From Plasmodium malariae (Eukaryota > Apicomplexa > Aconoidasida > Haemosporida > Plasmodiidae), in contig NC_041788.1 in NCBI RefSeq assembly GCF_900090045.1, positions 434,001 through 498,000 on the forward strand: 64,000 bases of DNA. Direction: 5' to 3'. Numbering within the stretch: position 1 is the first letter of the stretch; each line of letters opens with the position of its first letter. Shown here one piece after another: positions 35,794 through 46,992 of the stretch. Below the pieces are notes generated by a model. The model was not told the origin of the DNA. It searched no databases and saw only the letters and a list, made by a program, of their open reading frames with translations. The position numbers were made by a program, and so were the translations under genes.

Positions 35794-36825
35794 GCTAAAC
35801 AGTAAATTTTATTGAAGAAAAATTTTGATCTCTATGTAAATATAAATAAATTTGTTATTTTCGAAAAGCGAACTTGCTAAAATAATGCACTTGCGTATGC
35901 GATAAATTTTATTTCTAAAATTTTTACAGCGCTATGTAAAAATGTATATCCAATAGAATGCAATGAAATTTATATAATTAAAATATAATTTAAACATACT
36001 AAGGGAATAATATATTTTTTAATATTTATAATTTTTTTATTCTTTTATACAAAAGAAACAAGTCCATTTATATAAATAATAATATTATTTAAATTATAAT
36101 ATATGTCGTTTTATATTTCTATATCTTCAGTTTTAATAGTAAAATATTAAACTTGAAAAAAAAAAAAAAAAAAAATATATATTTTTGTTTTAAATTTAGT
36201 TTATTTAAAAAATAATAAAATAAAATTACATTAATAATTTTTTTTTCTTTTTAAATTTAAATTCTTAATTATTATGAATACTGTCTTCGTGCGTTAGATG
36301 CTATTTATATAACTCCCCCTTTTACGAAAAAAAATGTTCTCAAATACATGCAAAATATATATAGCATATTTTTCTTTCAAAAAAAATTTTTCGAAGTTGT
36401 AAAAATTATAGCTATATATTCTCTGTATATTATAACAAATTTACTTATTGCATATTATCCAGCCTTCACCTATTATTAGGTGAAACATATAGTATATAAA
36501 CAATTAAGGATAAAAAATTCATTTATAATTACAGAAAATTTGTTTTTATTACTTCTTCTTTGTTTTATATCTTACTATATTATATCTATGCTAAATAAGA
36601 ATCTACTGGAACGTTTTGATCTTTTTTTTTTTTTTTTTTTTTTTAATTAAATAAAGCTATAATTTACTTCAACCCAAGTTAAAAATTCTTAAAAACGTTA
36701 GGTTCTAAATAAAAGAAACAAAAAAAAAATTCAATAAATTATTATGTAGTTAAAAAAAGATGTATATAGTAAAGATGCTTAATTATTTACAATATAATGT
36801 ACAAATTTGCTTTCTATAAAAACGT

Positions 36826-36828
<3 letters not shown>

Positions 36829-36895
<67 letters not shown>
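36829..36895. repeat. (TA)n microsatellite in an array spacer
   Basis: About 33 uninterrupted TA units lie between copies 18 and 19. Similar but shorter TA tracts sit at the equivalent spacer position in neighbouring units (near 28217-28234, 30573-30598 and 34752-34778), so this is a local expansion of a shared element. The small plus-strand frame across it is an artefact of ATA/TAT codons. Confidence 0.93.
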
Positions 36896-36896
<1 letters not shown>

Positions 36897-37234
36897 ACTA
36901 AAACAATTCAAACGTTCTATACATTTCCATATTTTCCATTCAAATTTAATATAGATTTAAAAACACAAAATGTGCATAAAAAATTCGAACAAAAAAAAAA
37001 AAAAAATTAAATATACACAATAATTTTTTAAATATTTTAAATAATATTAGAAAAAAGATAAATTATTATTAGAAAAATAGTGATACCCACATTATGCTCA
37101 ATTAGGAGGAAAAAGAAATTGTAAAATGTGTTTAATTTTTATCAGGAATGTTTAATGGGATTATCAATCTTTATATATCTCGATTATTATGTGGATCTTC
37201 ACCATTATTAAAATTCAGAACATCGGGGATGATT

Positions 37235-37918
37235 TTAGAAGGTGGAAAATGTTTTTGATTTTAGTAAATCAAAGAGGAACATCTTAGCCATACGTATAAT
37301 ATAATTAATAATATCTTCTGATAGTTTTATACCTCTACCTTCTTCATGAACACCTATAATTGTTTTCATTAAATCTTCATTACGACACATTTTCTTTTGG
37401 TATAGATTACTTTTCTGACCATCTAATTTAACAGACATTTCTTCTTCTAATCTTTCTTCTATCCAAAAATAGTTTTGTACCTTTTTACAATAATGTTTCG
37501 TTAAACATTCAAAATATAATGCACTAAAAATGCGTGCCTTTATTCTACTAACACAACGCTCTCTGTCATCTTCATCAATAAATCTAAATGAATACTTATC
37601 TTCATATTTACTAACACCTCTTAAAACAAGGTCGGTTTGCCCAATTTCATATAATATTCTATTTTTATCATGTCCGAAGGGTAACAATGAATGCAGTACA
37701 TCAACAGACGCATGAAATTCTACATCTAACAATTTCTTAACTTCTTCTCTAACGAGACCACAATTATAATGATCATATTTGTATTCACACTCATCGCCTT
37801 CGGTAGCTGTTTCTATGTCCTCTACCCGAGATTTAGCATTCTTCATGCATCCGGCAGTGCACTTAAAAAGTGCGTATATGACGAAAATTTGGATTTGTAT
37901 TAAGGTATATATATTCAT
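37235..37918 (-). CDS. Copy 19: secreted P27/25-like protein, last unit, tail frameshifted
   Basis: 227 residues from MNIYTLIQIQIFV (37918). The core is complete: CEYKYDHYNCGLVREE, KLLDVEFHASVDVLHSLL, C-VSRIKARIFSALYFE, KHYC, NYFWIEERLEEEMSVKLDGQ, MC-RNEDLMKTI, GIKLSEDIINY and LFDLLK. It has extra Cys residues in the N-terminal stretch. The frame ends after KTFSTF; the next frame carries tail-like codons (PPSKIIPDVLNF) down to a stop near 37176, so the tail was lost through a small indel. This copy lies at the chromosome-internal end of the array and is followed upstream by one recognisable spacer that ends in the minisatellite. Confidence 0.86.
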   Translation of the reverse strand: MNIYTLIQIQIFVIYALFKCTAGCMKNAKSRVEDIETATEGDECEYKYDHYNCGLVREEVKKLLDVEFHASVDVLHSLLPFGHDKNRILYEIGQTDLVLRGVSKYEDKYSFRFIDEDDRERCVSRIKARIFSALYFECLTKHYCKKVQNYFWIEERLEEEMSVKLDGQKSNLYQKKMCRNEDLMKTIIGVHEEGRGIKLSEDIINYIIRMAKMFLFDLLKSKTFSTF

Positions 37919-38706
37919 GTCGAACATTAAATTTGTAGAAGTAAAATTTAGGAATTAGTATAAATAAAAAAAAGGTTATTATTTTCTAGAAGTATGCACA
38001 TTTCCTTAAACTAATAGGCAAATGTGATGTACGATATTAATTATTTATAAATATTCCACAAAAGGAAAAATAATACATATAATATATTCAGCAATTAATT
38101 TAATTTAGTAAAATATAACTATGACAATTTTCATGGCCATAATTTATTTTTTAATTTAATTAAAATTTATATTTTTCCATGCTTAGGAAAAAAATGACAT
38201 TTATATATAATACAATTACAAATATCCTAAGATATTTCCTTTTATAATCTTTCAATATTTTGTTTTAAATGTAAAATAATTCTTAAAATTTCTTGAAAAA
38301 AAAAAATAAAATAAATAAAAAAAATAAATTATTAATTCTTTTTCTTTTTAAATTTAAATTTGTTTTCATGAGCATTTTTCCAATGATGGATTCTATATTA
38401 TATATATATATATATGTATATTTCTCACCTTTTCGGAAAAAGATGTACCCAAATAAAATAGCAAAATATATAGCATATTTGTTTTAAAAAGATATTTTTA
38501 CTCTTAAAAAATTATAGCTACTTTAGTTCTGTATTCTACAATAATATTGTGTATTTCACTCCCCTTCATTTTTTATACTAGGGAAGATAAATCGTTTATA
38601 AATAGCTAGATGAATAAAAAATTCCTTCATAAATAGAAAATATTTCACCTGCTTCGCTTCTATTTTTATTCATACCGTTACATATCTAGGTTAAAAAATT
38701 ACAGAA

Positions 38707-39605
38707 TTTTTCTTTTTTTTTCTTTTTTTTTCTTATTTTTTCTTAGTCTTTCTTAGTCTTTCTTATTTTTTCTTATTTTTTCTTATTTTTTCTTATTTTT
38801 TCTTAGTCTTTCTTAGTTTTTCTTATTTTTTCTTATTTTTTCTTATTTTTTCTTATTTTTTCTTATTTTTTCTTATTTTTTCTTATTTTTTCTTATTTTT
38901 TCTTATTTTTCTTTATTTTTTCTTATTTTTTCTTATTTTTTCTTATTTTATCTTATTTTATCTTATTTTTCTTATTTTTTCTTAGTCTTTCTTAGTATTT
39001 CTTATTTTTTCTTATTTTTTCTTATTTTTTCTTATTTTTTCTTAGTCTTTTTCTTATTTTTTCTTATTTTTTCTTAGTTTTTCTTATTTTTTCTTAGTTT
39101 TTCTTATTTTTTCTTATTTTTTCTTATTTTTTCTTATTTTTTCTTATTTTTTCTTAGTCTTTCTTAGTTTTTCTTATTTTTCCTTATTTTTTCTTAGTCT
39201 TTCTTAGTCTTTCTTATTTTTTCTTATTTTTTCTTATTTTTTCTTATTTTATCTTATTTTATCTTATTTTATCTTATTTTTTCTTAGTCTTTCTTAGTAT
39301 TTCTTATTTTTTCTTATTTTTTCTTATTTTTTCTTATTTTTTCTTAGTCTTTCTTAGTTTTTCTTATTTTTCCTTATTTTTTCTTAGTCTTTCTTAGTCT
39401 TTCTTATTTTTTCTTATTTTTTCTTATTTTTTCTTATTTTTTCTTATTTTTTCTTATTTTTTCTTATTTTTTCTTAGTCTTTCTTAGTCTTTCGTAGTTT
39501 TTCTTATTTTTTCTTAGTTTTTCTTATTTTTTCTTATTTTTTCTTAGTCTTTCTTATTTTTTCTTATTTTTTCTTAGTTTTTCTTTTTTTTTCTTTTTTT
39601 TTCTT
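38707..39605. repeat. 0.9-kb T-rich minisatellite at the array boundary
   Basis: Roughly ninety copies of a 10-bp unit lie in an almost uninterrupted run, mostly TTATTTTTTC with a common variant TTAGTCTTTC and rarer TTATTTTATC and TTTTTTTTTC forms. The variants occur in higher-order patterns: paired TTAGTC units recur after runs of plain units. The block starts exactly where other units have a plain poly(T) tract (for example 28005-28031, 34556-34578 and 36622-36644). Beyond it, the spacer landmarks do not resume. No open frame of interest. Confidence 0.95.
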
Positions 39606-41400
39606 CTGTCCGTTGTACCTTTAATAATTCTCATAAATATGTATACTACTATTGTAATATAAGAATTTTTACTTGTAAATTAAAGTATATATAAATTTTT
39701 AAAATATAATAAGAAAATTATTAAAAGAAAAAAAAAAAGCGTTCACATATTTATAAATGGTAATAATCATAAATCTAGAAAAATTGAGTACATATAATAT
39801 TTTTGTATATATTTATGAACGCTTAAATGCATTATTGTTTGTATTCTATTATGTTGTAATAATACTACAACTGTATGTTTTATTTTACCATATACATTAC
39901 GCATTTTTATTACATAATATCCTCTTGTAATTAAATAATCGTATTAAAAGAATAATCTTTTATGTATATATAAAAAGTAAGTGAACATAGTATATTTATA
40001 ATAGGTTTAAATATCAAATTATAATATATAAGTACGTAAAACATTTATTGCGTTATAATCATATTATTATTTTTCATATTTTTATGAATAATAAAATTTG
40101 ATAATTTAAAATTTTCATTTACGATAAATATTAAGAATAACATTAATAAGATAATTTAAGAAAGACACTTTAATAATAAATTCTTATTAAAATATATATT
40201 CACATAAAATTAATTTTACCTTGTACATAAATTATCTATATATGGTTATTTCCCATTAGCATAATCATGTTGTACCTTAAAAAGTTTTTAATCAAACAGA
40301 GAATGTACTATTCGTACAAGTACTTTATAAATGTGAGTAATTCCATAGTATAAATTAGAATCTATATACGATATTATATTGTATCATCTAACATTAAATA
40401 TATGCAATTAAATTAGTATCATTCATAAAGTAGCATAAGCATATTATCAATTAAGTTTTTATATATTCTAAATTAAAAAAACAAGTTATTAATGTTTATT
40501 TTTTTTTTTTTTTTTTTTTTGTTGATACAAATTTTAAACGAACTACTTATTAACTAAAAAAAAAAAAAATTTTATTAAAATTAACATTTTTATAATTTTA
40601 AACATTTAATTATATTAACCTAATTTTTATTGTATCATTAATTATATAAACACTCTCATAATATATAAGCACATTTTGTACACATTAACTTGAACCCTAA
40701 AACATAACGTAACACAAAAAAAAAAAATTTTACATAAAAATAAGAAAAATTTAATAATTTTATTAAAACATCTAATTCTTATATATTTATTAATGATATA
40801 TATTAATTTAATTCTTAAATATTAAACATTTTTTGATAAAAAAAATGTTTGTTGATTCAAATGAAATATGCTTAATTTTTTTCCCTAAAATGTGCGTTCA
40901 TTTCAAAGAAGATAAGGAAAACAAAATAGATTACTGAACGAATGACAAATAATCATACACATATATATGTATATATATATATAAAAGCTAAGTTAACGTA
41001 AAAAATTTGCTTTTAAATTATATTAAAATAAAATTTATAAAATGACATTTATAATAGAATAAATGAAAATTAAATATATATCATTTTTATATTCTTCATT
41101 AACAGGGTTATACAAAATTTAGCTTAACTATTTAATTATTAATTTTATTATTAGTTAATTCTTTTCTTCTATAAAAAAGTTATATATGTTTATATTACAA
41201 CACCACACACACTTAAACATATACATAATTATTTATTTACCTATTTATATATTTATTTACCTATTTATATATTTATTTATCTATTTATATATTTACTTAA
41301 CTATTTATACATGCTTACGTCTATGAACATAAATATATTATGAGCAATCTTTTACACTATTAAAATCTATAATATGTTTTAAAGGAATATGTTCCTCTCT
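39606..41400. other. Gene-free AT-rich interval
   Basis: No supported gene on either strand. It contains poly(T) at 40499-40520, several poly(A) runs, and a short tandem repeat at about 41232-41312 of a 20-bp unit (CTATTTATATATTTATTTAC and variants, four copies). Composition is typical of Plasmodium intergenic DNA. The segment next to 41400 is presumably the 3' flank of the exported-protein gene. Confidence 0.6.
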
Positions 41401-42114
41401 CTATAAAATGTTCTCATCTCTAGATAAATCAGTAATGCGTTCAATAATTCTGGATGCTACTGCATTAATTTGATCTTCATCATATGTAAACTGTATAGTA
41501 GTCAATTTTCTCTCTATTTTATCTTTTATTCTGTCTTGATCCAATATACTAGATATGCTTTCTCTTCCATTTAGGGTACTAACTTTTTTCATTATTTCTT
41601 TTGCTAAATTATTTTCAAGTTCATACAGCTTCATCAAGCGTCTAAATACTTCTGATGTTGTTCCAAGTGAACGAATTTCGTCGTGGCGTTCTTTTGTTCT
41701 GAGAACTTCATTACTTACAGTTCTATTTGATAAGGTAATACCTTCATTATACATTTGCTTTCTAATTATTTTTTCAATCATTTCATTATCACTTAGTGTC
41801 TCATTTCCATCAGGTTTATAGAACTTTTCAGTTAACCACATAAGGGTGTCTAAAAAACCTCTAAATAAGCAATCCAAAAGTCTATCCATCTAAGAATAAA
41901 TAGATCTCCTCCTAAAACGCATTAAACCATTCCTCGTGGTCATCACTTCTTGCGATAGAATTCTACCCAATGCCCCCTTCTGACATGTTTCCTTATTTTT
42001 TTCTACTATGCTTCTAGAGGATATGGACGTAAAATTAGAATCATATAAAACTATTATGGATAATGTAACCACAAACAACAACCTATAATAATTAAATTTC
42101 CTTAAAATTTTCAT
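41401..42114 (-). pseudogene. PEXEL-type exported protein gene with one in-frame TAG
   Basis: Two open stretches are contiguous and in one frame, separated only by TAG at 41892-41890. From MKILRKFNYY (42114) the product has a recessed hydrophobic signal or anchor at residues 11-24 and a PEXEL-like export motif RILSQ at 51-55, in the usual place. It then has an Arg-rich stretch, the stop at codon 75, and 162 more residues of helical charged sequence (LLDCLFRGFLDTLMWLTEKFY, then many Glu/Lys/Arg). A total of 236 residues would be normal for a small exported protein. I do not recognise the family. An intron ending at the TTCTTAG just before ATGGAT is conceivable but would have to remove the PEXEL. 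Other in-frame ATGs upstream (to 42174) lack support. Confidence 0.7.
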
Positions 42115-45100
42115 TCTGACTGATAATAGAGAAAATTTGTATATAACAGTTTTGTTTATCATACAATTCCTCAATAATCTTGAAGCAGCTTTTTTCTAAA
42201 CACAGCACATATACATTTATATATATAAATATACTTAAATGCATTTATATATATATTTATTTATTTATTTATTTATTTAATTACAAATATCATTTCATAA
42301 AAACTAATAAAAAGGAAAATTATATCGATATTTAACTATTTTTATATTAATTCAAAATTTTAAAACTTCAAAAACTATGTGCTTTATGAGAATTTCCATT
42401 AGAATCAAAAATATTTTTAATATAATAAAAAAATTTTACAAGAAAAAAAATATTTGTTTTATTATTCTTAAAGAATTTAATTTTTATTTGTACACTTAAT
42501 TTTTTTTTTAAAATTGTACTTTTTTCAATAATAAAATAATATGTATATATATATATATATATATTCCGACACAAAGTTCTCCTTTTTTTTTTTTTTTCTT
42601 TTGTTACTGTTTAATACATGTTTATACTTTTTTAAAACATTTGAATAATGTACACCCTTTTTTACGATAACCTCCATTTGAAAATTTTATTTTTACACTT
42701 AAAAATGAATATACATAAAATAACATATAACCCATTATATATCGTTCTACATTAAATCTAATAAACACTTTTAACCGAATTGTAACAACAATAATTTATA
42801 TGTATATTTTGTACTAGAATTATCTAAAATGAGCATAAAAAAACTCTATGAAGATATCCAAAATTTTGCATAATTAAATGGTTTCTGATTAGCTTGCAAA
42901 TTTAGTTGGTCATAGCTAAAAAAAAGCACATGCAAAATTAATGATTATTTAATAAAAAAAATATTATGTGCATTTATAAAACGAAGGAACAAATATCTTT
43001 AAAAAATGTAAGATTATACAAAATAATATTAGCAAGATTTATTTTATTTATTAATATTATTATATATTTTTATTTTTGCTTGAAATATTGAAAAACGTAT
43101 AATTAAATATTGTTTTTAATTATAGCCAAAAAATAAATAAAATAGAATAAAATAAAATAAATACAATCCGAATGCTTTATTTATTATTTTATTAATATGT
43201 GAAAAATGGAGATCCGGTGAAAATGAAAAATATTTAAAGAAAGGATGATTATTCTATTTTTTATTTTTTTTCAATAGAAAAGTGAATGAATTTATTATTT
43301 ATAGATTAGATTTTTATTTTATTAGACAAAGGACATTTTATGTAATAGAAGTAGAATGTTGTAATTTAAAGTAAAATTTTTTAAATTAATAAGAATAAAT
43401 TGTTAGGACTTAAAATCGTATAATATTTAATAATATATATTTATAAAAAGTAATTTAAAAATTTATTAAACTAATCAAAAATTGGTGTGTAAACGCATAT
43501 AATATATATTATATAAGCATTCATCGTTCCAGTTTAATAACTAAAAAATAGCTGAAAAATGAAAAAATTATAAATATACCAATAGGCCAAAACCATACCA
43601 CCTACTAAATATGTTAAAGTTGTAACAAAATGATAAGATTTAAATGAAAATTGTAAAGTATATGTAATGTGTTTGTTTTTATTTTGTTTCACCTTTTTAT
43701 TACCTATAAAAAGAATATATATAAATAAAAGGCACTTCAAAAATTTTTAATATATTGCATTTTTAAGAAATTTATATTTTAATATTATAACTTCCTCCTC
43801 GAATATCTTGTTTTCCATTTAGAGATATTTTTTTTATAAGATGTTTTATATAAGATTAAGAATAGTATTTACATAATAATCATATTTATGTAGTTATACC
43901 AAATATGTAAATTTTCAAATTTATTTAAATAAGTCACTATATAATTCGTATAAGTTGTATATAACAAGTATAACAAAAAAAGAAAAGCAATACAATAGAA
44001 AACTAAAATTCTCCGCAAAAATGGCAAATATTTAAACATGTTATTATCAATATAAACATTTGCATCTTTTTTTACATTTTCGAATCTCAAATTTTTAAAA
44101 TAAAAAATTTATCTTCTTATTAATTTATATAGAATTCTCAGAAAAAATATGGCATATCAAAGATAAAAAATTAATAAAAGGAATAAAAGTTACATATTAT
44201 TTCATTGAATTATAGTTAAATAACAATTTTTTTCAATGCAAACGAATTCTAAGTACAAATATTTTTATTTTATTGTTTTTAAAAAACTTATTCCATATAT
44301 ATATGTGTATATACTTACATATGTGCTGTATTATAGACATAATTTGAGCAGACATATTTAAGAGGGGACTGTTCAGTAAGTGACTTTTATGATTAAAATA
44401 AGTTAATAATTACGTTGCACACTAACTTATCAAAATCACTTAATCAAATATAAAAGATAAACATACTTCCTGAATTGTTCAAGTCTATGCGGGAACCATG
44501 TAAATAGTAAAATGATAATTAAAAATGAAAAATACTTAAAAAATATAACCCGTAATAAAGTTGTATATTCACTACATGACATAAGTGTAATACATTTTTT
44601 TTCGTATTCCTATTCATACGGGGGTCTTAAAATTTATCTTTTATTTCCTTTTAGCACCTTAAAGACTACTAATATGTGATTAAAATTAATTTAATATAAA
44701 AATAACTTTAATCATATATATTTCTAACAAAAAAAAATATATATATATGCAAATAAAAGATATGTAAAAATCAGTACACATATATACATATATATAAACA
44801 TATATATACACATATAAGTATCTATACTTTATATGACTATCTTCAATTTGTAATGAATTCCGAAATGCATTTTAAAGTGTCTCTATAATTTTATAAAAAA
44901 GAGAAATAAATATTTTAAAAAACGAAACTTTTTTTTTCCTTTTTTCATTATAAAATGAAAGCAATTATTATCAAGAAGGCTTTTTTACATCACCTTTTTT
45001 TCTATAACTATAATATCATATTTCATATATGTTACGATCTCTTATAAATCTACATATACAGATGTATATATATACATATATGCAAGTCTATTTATAGTAC

Positions 45101-46350
45101 ATAATTCAATTAGAATAGGACCTCCTTTAATTACATTTCTCTTTTTTATTATAACTTAATCTTGATGTACAACACTAACGAACCCTTGTGTTACTTTACA
45201 TTCTCATCGATAAAAATACCATTTCTAACCAAATATTGCCTAAAAAAAAAAAAAAAAAAAAAAAGTACCTTCTCTTCTGGGCCTTTATTTTTTTTTTTTT
45301 AACTACAGAATATAAATTATGTCTTAAATAATGAAGGAAACGTTTTTCATATTATATATTTATTTGTTAAGAGCTAAAAAAAATTAAATTGAGCCTTAAT
45401 AATATATATATATACATATATATATATGTGTATGTGCACCCTTGTTCATGTATTGTTTTAAGCCCAATTAGCTCGATCATAAAACAAATGAAAAATTCGA
45501 AGTGTTATATAAAAGATTAAATTTTTAATAATACAAAAAAAAAAAAAAACAACAACAAAAAATTAAATATATATTACTGTACAAATGTATTTTCCTCTAA
45601 AATGGGAAACACACATTGTGACATTAAAAAAATTATTACATCTTAAAAAACATTAATACATTTTGTTCAAGTAATAATATATAAGTGATTTAATTATGAA
45701 GTAATAATTGTAAAGAAAATTTATTGTTCGACAAAAGAATATTTTAATATTAATCAGTAATGTGCAATATGTTAAATAATATCTTAATTAGATATATGTA
45801 ACATATTTTCCTGCGTTTACAGAATTTATATGTTAAAAGAATGTAAACTTTATATTGAAATGAAATAAACAGCCATTAAACATGTATTTAAACTCTTCTT
45901 CTTCTTGATTTTTCTACCTAGCAGATTTCCACAAAAAAATATATCCTAAACGTGAACAATACAACGTTCATCTTTTTGCGTGGGTTACCAACTGTACCTC
46001 TCAGCAGATAAAGAATACCTAGCACGATTCATTATTTTACTCTCCTTCCTTATTGATTAATTTATATTCATTGTTATTCATTTTATCTTGTGTAATTATT
46101 CATAAATTTTTATCTTTTTTTATATCATCTATAAAATATAGTGCAACTTGTAAATGGTTATATTATATCACATAAGAAAAAAAAATAGGTTTATGACGGT
46201 CATATTGTTATCTATACAATCTTCTACTTACTTTCACGTTTAAAAAAAAAAAAAAAATTCATATAGCATTCACAAGACATATACATATAATATATATATA
46301 CATATAGTTATACATGTGCATATATATATATGTAGAAAAGCATCTGCTAA
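42115..46350. other. Long gene-poor interval with one weak gene candidate
   Basis: Mostly very AT-rich DNA with poly(A/T) and TA tracts. One spot is less AT-rich: 43534-43726 on the minus strand, where a 3' acceptor-like TTTTTATAG precedes a frame ending HFVTTLTYLVGGMVLAYWYIYNFF in hydrophobic residues. A second hydrophobic frame lies upstream at 43869-44090. I could not join them with matching splice phase. A second less AT-rich patch at about 45930-46050, 3' of the ETRAMP-like gene, has no frame. Neither is called as a gene. Confidence 0.4.
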
Positions 46351-46992
46351 TTAGTAATTGTTCATATTATCCAAGAAACGTCCCATCTGTGAAACCGCTT
46401 TATCTTCTTGAGCTCTGGAAAGTGAGACACTTCTTTTCTCTTGTAAAGACTGAACAATTTTTCTAATATAAGAACTATCATTTTTAAAATATTGCTGTTG
46501 TATGACAGATAAATTATTATAATGATGTTTTAATGCAATCTTTGCATTATCAAGAAAAACATTAAACGTTTTTATAGGAATATCTTTCTCATTAGTATTT
46601 ACTTTTATTGGGCCCTTTATATTTACTTTATTTATCCCTAGAGGTTCAACATAATGCATACTTGTACTTGGTTTTTGCCCATCATCAGGGTTTTTAAAAT
46701 TAAATTTTTCGTGAGGTAACCATATAATGTCATTGAAATCATAATTTTCGTCACTTTTATTCAAATAATATCCAATTCCAAGTGCAAAAGTAGCAAACAT
46801 AAGTATCCCAGATACTATTATAGCATAATTAATTTTTTTTTTTTTAAATCTTTCTTTTATTTTTTCACTAATATTTTTTATTGGTAATAAATCTTTTTGA
46901 GTGAAAACTGTATTGCTACAAAGACATGGAATTAATAAATTTACAGTCAAACAAAATAGATAAAAAAAGGAAATTCCTCTTGAAATATTCAT
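46351..46992 (-). CDS. ETRAMP-like early transcribed membrane protein
   Basis: 213 residues, single exon. The architecture matches ETRAMPs: cleavable signal at about 1-26 (MNISRGISFFYLFCLTVNLL...), a short luminal segment with a basic cluster RFKKKK near 48-53, one membrane span at about 54-77 (AIIVSGILMFATFALGIGYYL), then a variable soluble C-terminus. ETRAMPs are small proteins of the parasitophorous vacuole membrane, with the C-terminus facing the host cell. The C-terminal part here, about 136 residues, is longer than in many ETRAMPs and closer in size to UIS4-like members; its end is helical and charged (SLQEKRSVSLSRAQEDKAVSQM). In P. falciparum, ETRAMP13 neighbours Pfg27 as I recall, which fits this position. 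The exact orthologue was not verified. Confidence 0.75.
   Translation of the reverse strand: MNISRGISFFYLFCLTVNLLIPCLCSNTVFTQKDLLPIKNISEKIKERFKKKKINYAIIVSGILMFATFALGIGYYLNKSDENYDFNDIIWLPHEKFNFKNPDDGQKPSTSMHYVEPLGINKVNIKGPIKVNTNEKDIPIKTFNVFLDNAKIALKHHYNNLSVIQQQYFKNDSSYIRKIVQSLQEKRSVSLSRAQEDKAVSQMGRFLDNMNNY

Larger units (their letters stand above)
1..38706 (-). repeat. Tandem gene array, 19 P27/25-like units of about 2.05 kb
   Basis: Nineteen paralogous minus-strand units lie head to tail. Their start codons are at 584, 2572, 4576, 6597, 8564, 10597, 12652, 14705, 16738, 18781, 20845, 22893, 24952, 27208, 29246, 31627, 33709, 35793 and 37918. Steps are 1.97-2.13 kb, except 2256 bp (24952 to 27208) and 2381 bp (29246 to 31627), which contain extra repeats. 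The duplicated unit is gene plus about 1.25 kb of spacer, because spacer landmarks recur in order. The array runs off the left edge; recognisable unit homology ends at the minisatellite at 38.7 kb. The family assignment to gamete antigen 27/25 is from memory of the family's helical core and from the adjacent ETRAMP-like gene. The main alternative is a PHIST/RAD-type exported family, but no PEXEL follows the signal segment in any copy I checked. Confidence 0.85.

Noticed and set aside
36807..37010. Plus-strand frame with Ile-Tyr repeats
   Set aside because: Produced by the (TA)n microsatellite; no other coding signal.
1..38706. PHIST/RAD (Pv-fam-e) identity for the array
   Set aside because: Not excluded, but no PEXEL is seen after the signal, the genes are single-exon, and the position next to an ETRAMP-like gene fits P27/25 better.
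38707..39605. Telomere or subtelomeric satellite repeat
   Set aside because: The unit is a T-rich TTATTTTTTC-type decamer, not the GGGTTYA telomere repeat, and it lies internal to coding genes on both sides.
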